In this document: piece after piece, positions 27,714-35,374 of the stretch
How positions within the stretch are numbered: position 1 is the first letter of the stretch
How the letters are laid out: every line of letters begins with the position of its first letter
Source of the DNA: Exiguobacterium sp. s146
GTDB taxonomy: Bacteria; Bacillota; Bacilli; Exiguobacteriales; Exiguobacteriaceae
Assembly: GCF_018618415.1 (NCBI RefSeq)
Contig: NZ_JACSMA010000002.1
Coordinates: 434,001 to 498,000, forward strand
Direction of reading: 5' to 3'
Length of the DNA stretch: 64,000 bases
Position numbers and translations under genes: made by a program
Notes under the pieces: model-generated
Seen by the model: only the letters and a program-made list of their open reading frames with translations
Told to the model about the DNA's origin: nothing
Databases searched by the model: none

Positions 27714-28121
27714 TTAAATATAGAACATATAGCCGTCTGAATCTTCTTCAGCGAGATCGGCAAGTGTCGTCTCTTCGAGCACTTTCTCGATCGCGGCTTT
27801 GATTTTATCCCACAGCTTCCGCTTCACGGCGTCGTCTGCTTCTGAATCTTCGACGATGGTGAGCGGTCCTTCGAGCAAGCGGATGATTTCGCCCGCCGTG
27901 ATGTCCGTCGCCGGTTTGACGAGCTGATAGCCGCCGTACGCCCCGCGGACGCTCTTGACGAGCCCACCGTTGCGGAGCGGACCAATCAATTGCTCTAAGT
28001 AATGTTCCGGCAAGTCGTGCCGGGCCGCAATCTTTTTCAAGCTAAGCGGTTTATTGTCCGTCTCCCGGGCCAATGCAATCATGATCGTCAATCCATAACG
28101 ACCTTTAGTAGATATTTTCAT
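27714..28121 (-). CDS. cymR: Rrf2-family cysteine metabolism regulator CymR
   Basis: Winged-helix repressor of sulfur amino acid genes, which in Bacillus acts in complex with cysteine synthase CysK. The 135 residues from the ATG at 28121 start MKISTKGRYGLTIMIALAR. The helix-turn-helix with LPEHYLEQLIGPLRNGGLVKSVRGAYGGYQL matches CymR closely, and the C-terminus ends DGYMFYI as in B. subtilis. It lacks the three cysteines of the Fe-S regulator IscR. The chosen start has GGAG at 8 nt. It is the first gene of a unit with iscS, mnmA and the TPR protein, divergent from rarA. Confidence 0.95.
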   Translation of the reverse strand: MKISTKGRYGLTIMIALARETDNKPLSLKKIAARHDLPEHYLEQLIGPLRNGGLVKSVRGAYGGYQLVKPATDITAGEIIRLLEGPLTIVEDSEADDAVKRKLWDKIKAAIEKVLEETTLADLAEEDSDGYMFYI

Positions 28122-28139
28122 CTTCATGTCTCCTTCTGC

Positions 28140-28162
28140 TATACTAATCGAACAAACGTTTG
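28140..28162 (+). promoter_or_regulatory. rarA promoter with LexA (DinR) box
   Basis: CGAACAAACGTTTG at 28149-28162 fits the Bacillus SOS box CGAACRNRYGTTYG at every position. It lies directly downstream of a TATACT -10 element (28140-28145) and covers the expected rarA start point, so LexA should repress rarA until DNA damage. The same box lies upstream of divergent cymR. Confidence 0.72.
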
Positions 28163-28181
28163 TCGAAAGGAATGTGTACGT

Positions 28182-29489
28182 ATGAGTGATTTATTTCAGC
28201 AATCGAATAGTGGCCCACTCGCCAACCGGATGCGGCCGGAAACGTTAGACGAAGTCATCGGTCAACGCCACATCATCGGTGAAGGCAAATTGTTGCGCCG
28301 GGCCATCGAGGCCGATCGCCTCGGCACGATTATTCTTTATGGACCGCCGGGGACGGGCAAGACGACACTCGCCCGCGTCATTTCAAACTATACGAAAGCG
28401 ACGTTCGTCCAATTGAACGCCGTCACGGCCAAACTTGATGAACTGCGAAGTGTCATCCGTGAGGCCGAGTCTCGGTTCGACTTCGAACAAGAACGAACGA
28501 TTTTATTTTTAGACGAGATTCATCGTTTCAATAAACTGCAACAAGACGCCCTGCTCCCGGCACTCGAGGCCGGCAAGCTCATCCTGATCGGGGCGACGAC
28601 CGAAAACCCGAGTTTCGAGGTCAACGCGGCGTTACTGTCGCGCGCGACCGTGTTTCGGCTCGAACCGCCTGGACCAGACGAACTGCGCGTCGTCTTGGAA
28701 CGGGCCCTGTCTGACAAGAAAGGACTCGGCAACTATCCGGTCCACATTGAGGAAGCCGCCGTGGATCATTATATCAAAATGGCGGACGGTGACTACCGTG
28801 TGCTGTTGAACGCACTCGAGCTGGCCGTGTTGACGACGCCCGAGATGGACGGCAAAATCGACATCACGCTCGGTGTCGCCGAAGAATCGATTCAACAAAA
28901 AGCGATCAAATATGATAAGACGGGCGACCGGCATTATGACGTCATCTCGGCGTTCATCAAGTCGATTCGTGGCTCCGACCCGGACGCCGCCCTGTACTGG
29001 CTCGCCGTCATGATCGAGGCCGGCGAGTCGCCGCGCTTCATCATGCGCCGGCTCTACGTGCATGCGGCCGAGGATATCGGGCTCAGCGATCCGAACGCGC
29101 TCGTCATCGTTGATGCGGCCGCCCGCGCGAGCGAACACGTCGGTTTCCCGGAAGCCCGCATCCCGATGGCTCAGGCTGTCCTTTATCTCGCGACGGCACC
29201 GAAATCGAACGCGGTCATCACCGCCATTGACAAGGCGATGCATCACGTCCGCACGGTCGAAGGCGGTCCGGTCCCGGTCCATCTCCGTGACGCCCATAGT
29301 CCGGGTGCCCGTGAGCTCGGCAACGGCGCCGGCTACAAGTATCCGCACGATGAGAAAGACGGGTACGTCCCGCAAAACTATTGGCCAGAGAATCTGGCCC
29401 GGAAACGTCCTAAATATTATACACCGACGAGCCGTGGCTTCGAGCAACAGCTGCAAAAACGGCTCGACTATTGGGAAAAACGACGCTGA
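28182..29489 (+). CDS. rarA: Replication-associated recombination protein A (RarA/MgsA AAA+ ATPase)
   Basis: AAA+ ATPase acting at stalled replication forks. The 435 residues contain Walker A YGPPGTGKTTLA (53-64), Walker B FLDEIHRFNK (109-118), sensor ATTENPSFEVN and the C-terminal tetramerisation region with SIRGSDPDAALYWLAVMIEAGE and DAHSPGARELGNGAGYKYPHDEKDGYVPQNYWPE, the family hallmark. The ATG at 28182 follows AAAGGA. The presence of a LexA box at its promoter suggests SOS control. It is divergent from cymR, as in Bacillus, and ends at a strong terminator. Confidence 0.97.
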   Translation: MSDLFQQSNSGPLANRMRPETLDEVIGQRHIIGEGKLLRRAIEADRLGTIILYGPPGTGKTTLARVISNYTKATFVQLNAVTAKLDELRSVIREAESRFDFEQERTILFLDEIHRFNKLQQDALLPALEAGKLILIGATTENPSFEVNAALLSRATVFRLEPPGPDELRVVLERALSDKKGLGNYPVHIEEAAVDHYIKMADGDYRVLLNALELAVLTTPEMDGKIDITLGVAEESIQQKAIKYDKTGDRHYDVISAFIKSIRGSDPDAALYWLAVMIEAGESPRFIMRRLYVHAAEDIGLSDPNALVIVDAAARASEHVGFPEARIPMAQAVLYLATAPKSNAVITAIDKAMHHVRTVEGGPVPVHLRDAHSPGARELGNGAGYKYPHDEKDGYVPQNYWPENLARKRPKYYTPTSRGFEQQLQKRLDYWEKRR

Positions 29490-29516
29490 CTCTTTTGAGC
29501 CGGCGTCGTTTTTTTC
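29480..29516 (+). terminator. Intrinsic terminator of rarA
   Basis: ACGACGC and GCGTCGT arms, which include the rarA stop region, are followed by TTTTTTT. The convergent tcdA gene ends at the same point. Confidence 0.88.
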
Positions 29517-30282
29517 ATTTCTGGATGCGGTTGATCTCGACACCCGCTGTCTCGAGCATTTGATTGATGACGTAGCCCGCAGCGACGAGTCCTGCGACCG
29601 ATGGCACGAATGCGTTCGAACTTGGTGGCATCTTCGCTTTCCGGATTGGTGCGTCTTTCTTGCCGACGACCTCGTTCACGTCTTCGCGTGTCACGATTGG
29701 TGACTCGTCCGAGAAGACGACCGGGACGCCTTTATGGATGCGCTCTTTGCGGAGACGCGTCCGGACCATCTTGGCGATCGGGTCATACGTCGTGTCTTTA
29801 ATATCGACGACTTTGATGCGTGTCGGGTCCATCTTGTTGGCCATGCCCATACTTGAGATGACCGGGATGCCACGGCGTTTGCACTCGACGATCAAATGAA
29901 TCTTATAGATGATCGTATCCGAGGCGTCGATGACGAAGTCGAGGTCTTGCGCGAAAAACTCTTCGAACGTCTCTTCCGTATAGAACATCTTCAATTTGAC
30001 GAGATCGAGCTCCGGGTTGATGTCGAGGAGACGTGTTCCCATCGCTTCGACTTTCGGTTGCCCGACCGTCGACAAGAGCGCGTGGATTTGACGGTTGACG
30101 TTCGTGATGTCGATATCGTCTTTATCGACAAGGACGATGCGCCCGACGCCACTGCGCGCGAGTGCCTCGGCCGCGAACGAACCGACACCACCGACACCGA
30201 GGATGGCGACCGTCTTCCCTTTTAAAGCTTCTAAACCTTCTTGCCCAATGGCTAACTCATTTCGTGAAAACTGGTGTAACAT
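29515..30282 (-). CDS. tcdA: tRNA threonylcarbamoyladenosine dehydratase (TcdA/YrvM)
   Basis: E1-like enzyme that uses ATP to cyclise t6A to ct6A at tRNA position 37. The 255 residues have the nucleotide-binding motif ILGVGGVGSFAAEAL (27-41), the adenylation residues in DITNVNRQIHAL, and FVIDASDTIIYK. The latter part PIRKAKMPPSSNAFVPSVAGLVAAGYVIN is typical of TcdA. It lies at the yrvM position next to the 6S RNA gene. The ATG at 30282 has an AGGAAGA site close upstream. Confidence 0.93.
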   Translation of the reverse strand: MLHQFSRNELAIGQEGLEALKGKTVAILGVGGVGSFAAEALARSGVGRIVLVDKDDIDITNVNRQIHALLSTVGQPKVEAMGTRLLDINPELDLVKLKMFYTEETFEEFFAQDLDFVIDASDTIIYKIHLIVECKRRGIPVISSMGMANKMDPTRIKVVDIKDTTYDPIAKMVRTRLRKERIHKGVPVVFSDESPIVTREDVNEVVGKKDAPIRKAKMPPSSNAFVPSVAGLVAAGYVINQMLETAGVEINRIQK

Positions 30283-30338
30283 ACTCTTCCTCCAAATTAA
30301 TTCTATTTTCTCACACTATTTTACTCGGAATTATAATC

Positions 30339-30361
30339 AAAAAAAAGACGTCTAGCGACGT
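30339..30361 (-). terminator. Terminator downstream of 6S RNA
   Basis: ACGTC-GCTA-GACGT forms a short hairpin followed by eight T residues on the minus strand, 10 nt beyond the end of the 6S closing stem. Confidence 0.85.
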
Positions 30362-30370
30362 TTTTACAAT

Positions 30371-30574
30371 AAAATCGATGGGACCCGGAGTGCCGTGACG
30401 ATGCCCTGCTTTTGAACCTGCTTAAGCAGGTGGGTGACCTAGCGTCCCCTTCACAAGTCCTCCTGCACGTGATGAGGCAGTTGATCTGGATGGCAGTTCG
30501 GTCTCCCGTATTCAAAGTGTTGGCTCAAAATAACGAAGGCGGCTCTCGTACACCTCAGGTATCCCATCTGTTGC
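30371..30574 (-). ncRNA. bsrA: 6S RNA (BsrA/SsrS type)
   Basis: A 200-nt RNA in the 356-nt gap between tcdA and the photolyase gene, at the position of bsrA in Bacillus. Its ends pair as GATGGGA with TCCCATC, extended by ACCTGAGGTG with CACTCCGGGT, giving the long closing stem. The 5-prime arm CCTGAGGTGT...CGAGAGCCGCC resembles the CUGAGAUGUUCGCAAGCGG start of other 6S RNAs. An internal hairpin ACCTGCTTAAGCAGGT lies near the 3-prime half. It has its own promoter and terminator. It would bind the sigma-A holoenzyme and lower transcription in stationary phase. Assignment rests on position, fold and promoter; the exact ends are estimates. Confidence 0.82.
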
Positions 30575-30578
30575 CCTT

Positions 30579-30608
30579 ACTATAGCACTGTCTGTAAAAA
30601 GAAGTCAA
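30579..30608 (-). promoter_or_regulatory. Sigma-A promoter of 6S RNA
   Basis: TTGACT (30603-30608) and TATAGT (30579-30584) are separated by 18 nt on the minus strand, with a G start expected about 30574. The -35 is part of the photolyase terminator hairpin. Confidence 0.8.
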
Positions 30609-30626
30609 TCAGAAACGATGACTTCT
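30596..30626 (-). terminator. Intrinsic terminator of the photolyase gene
   Basis: AGAAGTCA and TGACTTCT form an 8-bp stem with an 11-nt loop followed by TTTT on the minus strand, 14 nt after the photolyase stop codon. Its right arm contains the 6S -35 element. Confidence 0.78.
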
Positions 30627-30639
30627 TATGACAGTTTCG

Positions 30640-31854
30640 TCACAACCAGCTGTTACGAAACGCACCGGTCGGATCGTACGTTTCTTGTTGCCGCGTGACG
30701 TTGAAACGGCGGTCCCGCGAGTCGTTGCCGACGCCGGCCTGATACGCCCAATTGCCATAATTACTCGCCACATCGTAGTCGATTAGCATCGATTCGAAAT
30801 AGGATGCGCCGACGCGCCAATCTTGTCCGAGCTCTTTTGCAAAGTAGCTCGCGACGATTTGACGGCCACGGTTCGACATCCATCCCGTCGCTTTCAATTC
30901 ACTCATGAACGCATCGACGAAATCGACGCCCGTCTCCCCTGTTTGCCAACGTCCGATGACATCGTCGTCGACGCGCCACGATTTCTGTTTCGAGCGAATC
31001 CCTTGGGCGCGGAACAGTCGTTTCCCTTGTTCAAGGGCGACCCATTGGAAAAACTCACGCCAGAGCAGCTCGAAATAGAGCCAATACGTCGATTCGTTCG
31101 CCCCGTGTGACCGCTCATGTTGTTCGAGCTCGTGAAGCACCCGGCGCGGTGACAACGAGCCGTTAGCGAGATACGCCGACAGTTTCGATGAGTCATCGAC
31201 CCCGAAGCCATTCCGCGTCTCTTTATACGTCCGGACCGGACCGGCCAAATAGGCGGCGAGCCGCTCCTGCCCCGCCCGTTCCCCGCCACGAAACGGAAAC
31301 GCAGTCCTTGGGTCATGTTCCGGCTGGTCATAGGCGACCGGAAAATCGACTGGACGCAGCTCCTTCGCAGGCGAGCGCTCAATCAAGCGTTCGGGTCTCG
31401 CATCAGCCTCCACCGCTTTCCGAAACTCGGTGAACAGGAATGGCAGTTTCTCGAACGGAATCTCGTCCCGCGGATAGAGGGTGAACCCGTCGAACGGCTG
31501 ACACTCGCCTTGCCACGCGGTCATGACCTCACGTTCGCGTCTCCGTTCGTTATAGCCGATCGACCGTTGGAACAAGAGACGGTCAGTCGGGTCAAGGACA
31601 TCGAGCGGATGGCCGACATGGACGAAGAGCGGGATGCCGAGCGCTGCAAGCGAGCCGGCCAAGTCGTCGAGTGCCTCGTTCAAAAACTGGAGTCGACGCG
31701 GTCCGAGCGGAACATGGCCGAATCGGTTCTCGATCAGCTCTTCTTTTGGAATGACGTAGTGACCTTCAATCGAATCGTCATGACGGAGCGCCTCCTCGAG
31801 CGGGCGATGATCGTCGACCCGTAAATCGTTCTGATACCAGATGATCGTCTTCAT
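30640..31854 (-). CDS. Cryptochrome DASH-type photolyase
   Basis: A 404-residue FAD protein of the photolyase/cryptochrome family, which repairs UV lesions in single-stranded DNA or senses light. The N-terminal Rossmann domain begins IIWYQNDLRVDDHRPLEEAL. The FAD domain shows YFELLWREFFQW, GWMSNRGRQIVASYFAKELG, DWRVGASYFESMLIDYDV and NYGNWAYQAGVGNDSRDRRFN, which follow the DASH pattern rather than class I CPD photolyase. The C-terminus is short, ending TGAFRNSWL. GAGGAGG precedes the ATG at 31854. It is monocistronic with its own terminator. Confidence 0.9.
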   Translation of the reverse strand: MKTIIWYQNDLRVDDHRPLEEALRHDDSIEGHYVIPKEELIENRFGHVPLGPRRLQFLNEALDDLAGSLAALGIPLFVHVGHPLDVLDPTDRLLFQRSIGYNERRREREVMTAWQGECQPFDGFTLYPRDEIPFEKLPFLFTEFRKAVEADARPERLIERSPAKELRPVDFPVAYDQPEHDPRTAFPFRGGERAGQERLAAYLAGPVRTYKETRNGFGVDDSSKLSAYLANGSLSPRRVLHELEQHERSHGANESTYWLYFELLWREFFQWVALEQGKRLFRAQGIRSKQKSWRVDDDVIGRWQTGETGVDFVDAFMSELKATGWMSNRGRQIVASYFAKELGQDWRVGASYFESMLIDYDVASNYGNWAYQAGVGNDSRDRRFNVTRQQETYDPTGAFRNSWL

Positions 31855-31983
31855 ATAGTTCGCCTCCTCTCCCCATTATGGGGCATAGCTGAGGTCTTAT
31901 CTTATTCGAAACTGTACAAAACATGTTTTCATTTCCGGAACGGGTGGAATATATATCATTAGAACAGAAAGGGGTGCAGCAAC

Positions 31984-32100
31984 ATGGCTAGAAAAGGTAA
32001 ATTTGGTACACTCATCAAAGTCGCGACGGCGGTCGCACCGTTCGTCTACGATTACTATAAAAAGAACAAAGCAAAAAAAGCATCGACACCTAAAAAGTAA
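31984..32100 (+). CDS. 38-residue basic peptide
   Basis: A short gene with an ATG at 31984 and AAAGGGG about 9 nt upstream, encoding MARKGKFGTLIKVATAVAPF and a lysine-rich second half (YDYYKKNKAKKAS). It is strongly basic with a central hydrophobic stretch that could form an amphipathic or membrane-associated helix. I do not recognise a family. A clean terminator follows its stop codon, which together with the ribosome site supports a real monocistronic gene. The function is unknown; a small toxin-like or nucleic-acid-binding role is only speculation. Confidence 0.7.
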   Translation: MARKGKFGTLIKVATAVAPFVYDYYKKNKAKKASTPKK

Positions 32101-32105
32101 GCCAA

Positions 32106-32136
32106 GCGTTTCGGACCTCGTCCGAGGCGTTTTTTT
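32106..32136 (+). terminator. Intrinsic terminator of the 38-residue peptide gene
   Basis: CGTTTCGGAC and GTCCGAGGCG pair over 10 bp (two G-U pairs) with a 3-nt loop and are followed by TTTTTTT. Confidence 0.85.
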
Positions 32137-32197
32137 CTTGTGTTGAAACGAGATATGATATGATGATGGAACATTTTAGGGAATCGAGGCGACCAGC

Positions 32198-32845
32198 ATG
32201 CACGAGGTATGGATACAATCTTTACGAATCAGTTTGAAGTGGGCCTTATTCATGGGCGGCCTGTTCCTGCTCGCCCTCGGGTCGTCGATGATGATCACGG
32301 CCGACCTCGGCGTGTCGACATGGGACGTGCTCCATCTTGGACTTGCCCGGCACACCCCGATTTCCGTCGGGACGATCATCTTGCTCGTCGGTCTCTTGCT
32401 CGTCTTCTGCAAGTACATACTCGACCGGATACGGCCCCAGTTCGGGACGCTCGTCAACGCTGTCTTCGTCGGCGTGTTCATGAACTTGATTCTTGACCGT
32501 CATTGGTTGCCGCAGCTGGACGGCATCGCGCTCAACATCGCCTGGCTCATTCTCGGTATCTTCGTCATCGGGATGGGTGCCGGCCTATACGTCGCCATCG
32601 GCTATGGGGCCGGCCCACGGGACGGGTTGACACTCGCCTTGGCCGACCGGTTCAACACATCGGTCCGGATGATGCGAACGTGGATGGAATTGACGGCTTG
32701 CCTGATCGGTTGGGTACTCGGCGGACCGGTGTTCTTCGGAACGGTGCTGTCGATTTTCCTGATCGGCCCGTTCTTCCAGTTTTGGCTCGAACAGTTCCGG
32801 CGGCTCGTCTCGGTCATTGATCGCGCAAAAGTGGATCCAGTATAA
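32198..32845 (+). CDS. YczE/YyaS/YitT family membrane protein
   Basis: A 215-residue integral membrane protein with five predicted helices and the family signatures LGSSMMITADLGVSTWDVLHLGL (residues 27-49) and GMGAGLYVAIGYGAGPRDGLTLAL (126-149), a duplicated G-A/S-P/W-D pattern. Members are found next to varied transporters and biosynthesis genes; B. subtilis YczE affects bacillaene or surfactin-related synthesis. No substrate is known. It is monocistronic with its own terminator. Confidence 0.87.
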   Translation: MHEVWIQSLRISLKWALFMGGLFLLALGSSMMITADLGVSTWDVLHLGLARHTPISVGTIILLVGLLLVFCKYILDRIRPQFGTLVNAVFVGVFMNLILDRHWLPQLDGIALNIAWLILGIFVIGMGAGLYVAIGYGAGPRDGLTLALADRFNTSVRMMRTWMELTACLIGWVLGGPVFFGTVLSIFLIGPFFQFWLEQFRRLVSVIDRAKVDPV

Positions 32846-32891
32846 AAAAGAAGGGGAGTTGGACTTAACGTCCAGCTTCCCTTCTTTTGTT
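32846..32891 (+). terminator. Intrinsic terminator of the YczE-type gene
   Basis: AAAGAAGGGGAGTTGGAC pairs almost fully with GTCCAGCTTCCCTTCTTT, immediately after the stop codon, and ends in TTTTGTTG. Confidence 0.85.
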
Positions 32892-32966
32892 GATGAAAAC
32901 TGATAGTTTGGTTCGACTATTTAACTGTACGGTGTGCTGTTTACAAACATGAGCGAGTTGTGAATT

Positions 32967-34679
32967 TTACAACTGTTGGCGCTTTAAAAGTCCGGCGAAC
33001 ACGCCGCCTTTCGCGCTCAGTTCATCATGCGTCCCGTCCTCGACGATGCCGTCAGCGGTGACGACGAGGATGCGATCGGCATTTTTCACCGTCGCCAAAC
33101 GGTGGGCGATGATGAGCGTCGTCCGGTCGGCTGCGAGCTCATTGAGCGAGTCTTGAATGATCGCTTCCGTCTCCGTGTCGAGCGCGGACGTCGCCTCGTC
33201 CAAAATCAAGATCGGCGGATTTTTAAGGAACATGCGGGCGATGGCGATCCGTTGTTTCTGTCCGCCCGACAGTTTCAAACCGCGCTCCCCGATTTGTGTA
33301 TCGAGGCCGTACTGCAGTTCGTCGACGAGCGAGTTCAAATGCGCTTTCTCGACCGCATGCATGATTTCCGCGTCCGTCGCGTCCAATTTCCCGTAAGCGA
33401 TATTCTCACGGAGCGTCCCGGCGAACAAGAACACGTCTTGTTGCACGATTCCGATTTGACGGCGCAGGCTCTCTTTCGTCATATCGCGGATGTCCATCCC
33501 ATCAATCGTGATGGCACCATCCGTCACGTCATAGAAGCGCGGGATGAGCGAACAGATCGTCGTCTTCCCGGCCCCACTCGTCCCGACAAGGGCGACCGTC
33601 GTCCCCGACTTGATGTCGAGGTCGATGTCGGTCAACACTTGGCGATAGTCCGAATAGCCGAACGAGACGTGTTGGAAGGCGATATCGCCTTTCAGTGAAG
33701 TGACGTCGACGGCGTCCGGACGGTTCTCGATGTCCGGAGCCTCGTCAAGCAGTTGCGTGAACCGTTTGAAGCCGGCCATCCCTTTCGGGTACATCTCGAG
33801 GAGGGCCGTGATCTTCTCGATTGGCTTGATGAGCAAATTCATATAGAGGATGAACCCGACGAGCTGTCCATAAGACAGTTGCCCTTGATACGTCAAATAG
33901 GCACCGTAGACGAGCACGAGCAACGTCATGAGCCGAGTCGTGATGTAGATGCCGGCGAGCGACTTACTCATGACTTGGTACGCCTCGATTTTCGAGCCGC
34001 GATAGAAGTTGTTGTCTTTTTGGAACCGCTTGATCTCGAACGTCTCGTTCGTGAACGATTGGACGACGCGTGCCCCAGAGACGCTGTCCTCGACGCGGGC
34101 GTTCACTTCTCCGATGTTCGTATACATCTTTTGCCACGCCTTGTTCATGTTCTTATTGGCGTACGTGATCATGATGACGAGGAACGGCACGGCGACGACC
34201 GTGACGAGCGCGAGTTGCGGGTCGATCGAGAACATAATCCCGAACGCACCGAGGAGCGTCATGATGGCGATGAAGAAATCTTCAGGACCGTGGTGCGCCA
34301 CTTCGCCGATATCGAACAAGTCGTTCGTCACCCGGCTCATCAAATGACCGGTCTTATGGTTATCGAAGAACCGGAACGATTGTTTATGGATATGGGTGAA
34401 CAGTTCTTCCCGCATATCGGTCTCTATATTGATGCCGAGCTTGTGCCCCCAATAGTTGACGACGTACTGCATCATCATGGCGAGTATGTAAAGGATGAGC
34501 AAGCCGATGCTGATGATGATAATCCAGTTCCATTCCCCACCCGGCAACAGGTCGTCGATGAACCATTGCACGGCGAGCGGAAAGCCGAGCTCGAGCAGGC
34601 CGACGAGGATGGCGAACGAGAAATCGAGGATGAATAACTTCTTATGTGGACGGTAATAACTAAAAAAACGTGAAATCAT
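32967..34679 (-). CDS. ABC exporter half-transporter (multidrug/lipid type, ATPase fused to membrane domain)
   Basis: A 570-residue half-transporter that would dimerise. Residues 1-310 form the six-helix ABC_membrane domain (FILDFSFAILVGLLELGFPLAVQ, then EDSVSGARVVQSFTNE). Residues 335-570 form the ATPase with Walker A LVGTSGAGKTTI, Q-loop IVQQDVFLF, signature LKLSGGQKQR, Walker B ILILDEATSALD and switch IAHRLATV. No second ABC gene is adjacent, so it is probably a homodimer like BmrA. The substrate cannot be deduced. It is divergent from the HesB-like gene and has a GGGGG ribosome site. Confidence 0.92.
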   Translation of the reverse strand: MISRFFSYYRPHKKLFILDFSFAILVGLLELGFPLAVQWFIDDLLPGGEWNWIIIISIGLLILYILAMMMQYVVNYWGHKLGINIETDMREELFTHIHKQSFRFFDNHKTGHLMSRVTNDLFDIGEVAHHGPEDFFIAIMTLLGAFGIMFSIDPQLALVTVVAVPFLVIMITYANKNMNKAWQKMYTNIGEVNARVEDSVSGARVVQSFTNETFEIKRFQKDNNFYRGSKIEAYQVMSKSLAGIYITTRLMTLLVLVYGAYLTYQGQLSYGQLVGFILYMNLLIKPIEKITALLEMYPKGMAGFKRFTQLLDEAPDIENRPDAVDVTSLKGDIAFQHVSFGYSDYRQVLTDIDLDIKSGTTVALVGTSGAGKTTICSLIPRFYDVTDGAITIDGMDIRDMTKESLRRQIGIVQQDVFLFAGTLRENIAYGKLDATDAEIMHAVEKAHLNSLVDELQYGLDTQIGERGLKLSGGQKQRIAIARMFLKNPPILILDEATSALDTETEAIIQDSLNELAADRTTLIIAHRLATVKNADRILVVTADGIVEDGTHDELSAKGGVFAGLLKRQQL

Positions 34680-34749
34680 GTTGTTTCCCCCTTCTAAACA
34701 AATAGTTTACGCCTTTTTGCAGGAAGTGGAAAACGGGAAGCACGTCTTT

Positions 34750-34777
34750 TTCAATCTTTTTTCCAACGCGTTATAAT
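34750..34777 (+). promoter_or_regulatory. Promoter of the HesB-like gene
   Basis: A perfect TATAAT at 34772-34777 is preceded 16 nt upstream by the weak TTCAAT at 34750-34755. It lies 20 nt before the gene start. Confidence 0.6.
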
Positions 34778-34797
34778 GGAGCCAAGGAGTGATAGAC

Positions 34798-35148
34798 ATG
34801 AACGTACACATTACAGAACCCGCCCAAGCGCGGATTGATGCCTTGAAAGGAAACCGTGACGGACAGATGCACTTGTTTTATGAGACGGAAGGTTGCGGCT
34901 GCGGCAATAGCGGCATCTTCGAGATTCGCTACGTGACCGAGACGACACCGGAAGACGTCGAGATCGACTCGAACGTCGGTCCGATCCTGATCAAGAACTG
35001 GACGAAAATCTTTTTGGACGAGAACATGATTATCGACTATCGTGACGATAAACGGACGCTCGTCTTGAAGAGCAACGGCCAAGTGTTCAACTCGAACTTG
35101 CTCGTGACCGATGGGACCGGTTGCCAGTTGAACGTCCCGAACCGATGA
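34798..35148 (+). CDS. HesB/IscA superfamily (YqkB-like) protein
   Basis: A 116-residue protein of the Fe-S_biosyn fold. The N-terminal MNVHITEPAQARIDALKG is followed by ETEGCGCGNSGIFEIRYV, with Cys33 and Cys35, and by a C-terminal TDGTGCQL with Cys109. Three cysteines are present but not in the exact A-type C-x-n-C-G-C arrangement, so Fe-S carrier activity is uncertain. The ATG at 34798 has AAGGAG at 8 nt. It overlaps the next small gene and shares a promoter with it. Confidence 0.8.
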   Translation: MNVHITEPAQARIDALKGNRDGQMHLFYETEGCGCGNSGIFEIRYVTETTPEDVEIDSNVGPILIKNWTKIFLDENMIIDYRDDKRTLVLKSNGQVFNSNLLVTDGTGCQLNVPNR

Positions 35149-35336
35149 AACAGGCGCTACGCGAACATCCTAGCCTATGGCTGTGGTTCATCCTCAGCTT
35201 CGGGCTCGGCCTGTTCGGCATTTACCTCGCGTTCGCGGACTCGGTCTACACGATGACAGCCGTGATCGCCTCGCTGTTCGCCTTCGGGTTCGCCCTGCAG
35301 CGGACGGCGAAGAAAATGGACAAACAGACCGATTAA
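35145..35336 (+). CDS. Small two-helix membrane protein
   Basis: A 63-residue protein with two hydrophobic helices (LWLWFILSFGLGLFGIYLAF and TMTAVIASLFAFGFAL) and a basic C-terminal tail. Its ATG at 35145 overlaps the TGA of the HesB-like gene and lacks a strong ribosome site, so translation is probably coupled to that gene. I do not recognise the family. Confidence 0.7.
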   Translation: MKQALREHPSLWLWFILSFGLGLFGIYLAFADSVYTMTAVIASLFAFGFALQRTAKKMDKQTD

Positions 35337-35370
35337 AAAAGGAGGTTCGCCGCGGCGAACCTCCTTTCGT
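35335..35370. terminator. Bidirectional terminator between convergent operons
   Basis: GGAGGTTCGCC and GGCGAACCTCC form a perfect 11-bp stem flanked by A and T runs. It serves the plus-strand pair ending at 35336 and aspS ending at 35375. Confidence 0.9.
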
Positions 35371-35374
35371 TTCC

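Noticed and set aside
31920-31983. Sigma-B promoter (GTTTTC, then GGGTGG) before the 38-residue peptide gene
   Set aside because: The spacer is only 11 nt and the -10 is a poor match; too weak to list.
33753-34637. Long open frame of 294 codons opposite the ABC exporter gene
   Set aside because: It is the antisense shadow of a clear ABC transporter. The residues are mostly arginine, aspartate and glutamate, and no ribosome site or family motif is visible. Similar shadows opposite hisS (37420-38352) and rarA (28632-29543) were also discarded.
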